Shown: piece by piece, positions 13,259 through 13,879 of the stretch
How the letters are laid out: each line of letters starts with the position of its first letter
Numbering within the stretch: the stretch's first letter is position 1
NCBI GenBank assembly: GCA_021156265.1
Contig: JAJNBR010000038.1
Location: 1-13,879, forward strand
Length of the DNA: 13,879 bases
Reading direction: 5' to 3'
From: Flavipsychrobacter sp.
GTDB taxonomy: Bacteria; Bacteroidota; Bacteroidia; Chitinophagales; Chitinophagaceae
Position numbers and translations under genes: made by a program
The notes under the pieces: generated by a model
Seen by the model: the letters and a program-made list of their open reading frames with translations, nothing else
Databases searched by the model: none
What the model was told of the DNA's origin: nothing

Positions 13259-13879
13259 ATGGAAACCACTTGCCTTAATTGCGGCCATCAATACAGCGGC
13301 AATTTTTGTTCCAGCTGTGGACAAAAAGCACGTACGCATCGTGTTACATTCAGCACGATAGCGCATGAAGTGCCGCACACAGTCCTACATGTGGACAAAG
13401 GATTCTTTTATACCCTGATGCGGTTAATGCAGCGGCCGGGCTTATCAGTAAAAGAGTTTCTTGATGGTAAGCGCATCAGTTATTTCCATCCATTATCATA
13501 CCTGCTCATGCTGAGCACCTTCTGTTCATTTGTCTCGCATGTGTTCATTACCGAAACACCTCATCCCCAAGTACTATTCCCCGGCGTGGCTGCTTTCTTT
13601 TTCAAACACCCGGCTATCATGTACAGTTCCCTTATCCCGTTTATTTCATTTTGGAGCTGGGTATTTAACCGTCGCTCCACCTACAATTATTGGGAGCACC
13701 TGGTTTTGAATACTTACCTGGTATCACAGTTTGTCGTGCTGTTAATTATCTACAAGTTATCTATAGTCGCCACGGGGCTCTATACACACAAGGTCACATT
13801 TGTCCTGTTGATGTTCTTAGCTTATTTCGCCTATGCCTACAGCCAGTTTTTTGGAATGAGCAAGTCGCCAAAGACACTG
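13259..13879 (+). CDS. DUF3667-like zinc-ribbon membrane protein (3' end beyond window)
   Basis: The gene is open from ATG 13259 to the last base, 207 codons, and has no stop in the window. The protein opens with a zinc ribbon, CLNC at 5-8 and CSSCGQ at 17-22. A linker carries the conserved membrane-proximal motif GLSVKEFLDGKRISYFHPLSYL (about 62-83). Hydrophobic segments follow at about 82-97, 118-136, 149-167 and 179-195, so it is a multi-pass inner-membrane protein. This architecture matches the DUF3667 family common in Bacteroidota, whose function is unknown. The first hydrophobic segment follows the HPLSY motif directly, as in that family. It is divergent from the amidohydrolase gene. 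No clear -7 box is seen; TATATTGT at 13235-13242 is a poor match. Confidence 0.85.
   Translation, partial: METTCLNCGHQYSGNFCSSCGQKARTHRVTFSTIAHEVPHTVLHVDKGFFYTLMRLMQRPGLSVKEFLDGKRISYFHPLSYLLMLSTFCSFVSHVFITETPHPQVLFPGVAAFFFKHPAIMYSSLIPFISFWSWVFNRRSTYNYWEHLVLNTYLVSQFVVLLIIYKLSIVATGLYTHKVTFVLLMFLAYFAYAYSQFFGMSKSPKTL

Noticed and set aside
13157..13378. N-terminal 74-residue extension of the amidohydrolase frame
   Set aside because: It precedes an obvious signal peptide, has no family similarity, and overlaps the divergent DUF3667-like gene.

Overview
The window looks like ordinary chromosome from a Bacteroidota bacterium, most likely of the Chitinophagales/Chitinophagaceae type. The reasons are protein flavour (a PSP1/RicT protein with a Cys-rich start and long Gln-rich tail, a DUF3667-like zinc-ribbon membrane protein, a RecQ with the long C-terminal region usual in this phylum, an L17 with an Ala-rich tail), A/T-rich translation leaders without clear Shine-Dalgarno sequences, and upstream boxes close to the Bacteroidota -7 consensus TAnnTTTG. 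I see no tRNA, rRNA, insertion sequence, CRISPR array, prophage or attachment site.

Layout. 72-602 (+) is ribosomal protein L17, closed by a strong terminator at 622-650. 690-2309 (+) is a two-gene unit: an AlkC-type alkylpurine DNA glycosylase with a C-terminal Ig-like domain, then a hotdog-fold thioesterase. It meets, stop codon against stop codon, a leftward exported patatin-like lipase (2310-3290). Leftward from 4458 is an SPFH/band-7 membrane protein followed by a tiny Arc-type ribbon-helix-helix protein (3351-3539), which ends inside its own terminator. 4607-5743 (+) is the clamp-loader subunit delta' (holB), converging with a stand-alone CheY-like response regulator (5748-6164, -). After a 364-base divergent spacer comes ricT/yaaT (6529-8103, +), then a bidirectional terminator and recQ (8168-10399, -). 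Further left-pointing genes are folK (10613-11110, TTG start), an unrecognised exported helical protein (11127-11681) and an exported metal-dependent amidohydrolase (11888-13156). The window ends inside a rightward DUF3667-like membrane protein gene (13259 onward).

How the genes fit together. Much of the window is information processing: translation (L17), replication (delta'), and DNA repair or recombination (AlkC, RecQ). The rest is folate synthesis (FolK), envelope functions (patatin, SPFH, amidohydrolase, DUF3667 and the unknown exported protein) and signalling (response regulator, RicT). holB and ricT are neighbours in many bacteria; here one inverted response-regulator gene lies between them. 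The part most worth a second look is the SPFH plus ribbon-helix-helix pair. It has a perfect inverted repeat over the predicted SPFH transcription start, spaced tandem repeats just ahead of the ribbon-helix-helix gene, and a terminator overlapping its stop codon, which suggests a small self-regulated membrane module. I found no clear evidence of a wholly new system.
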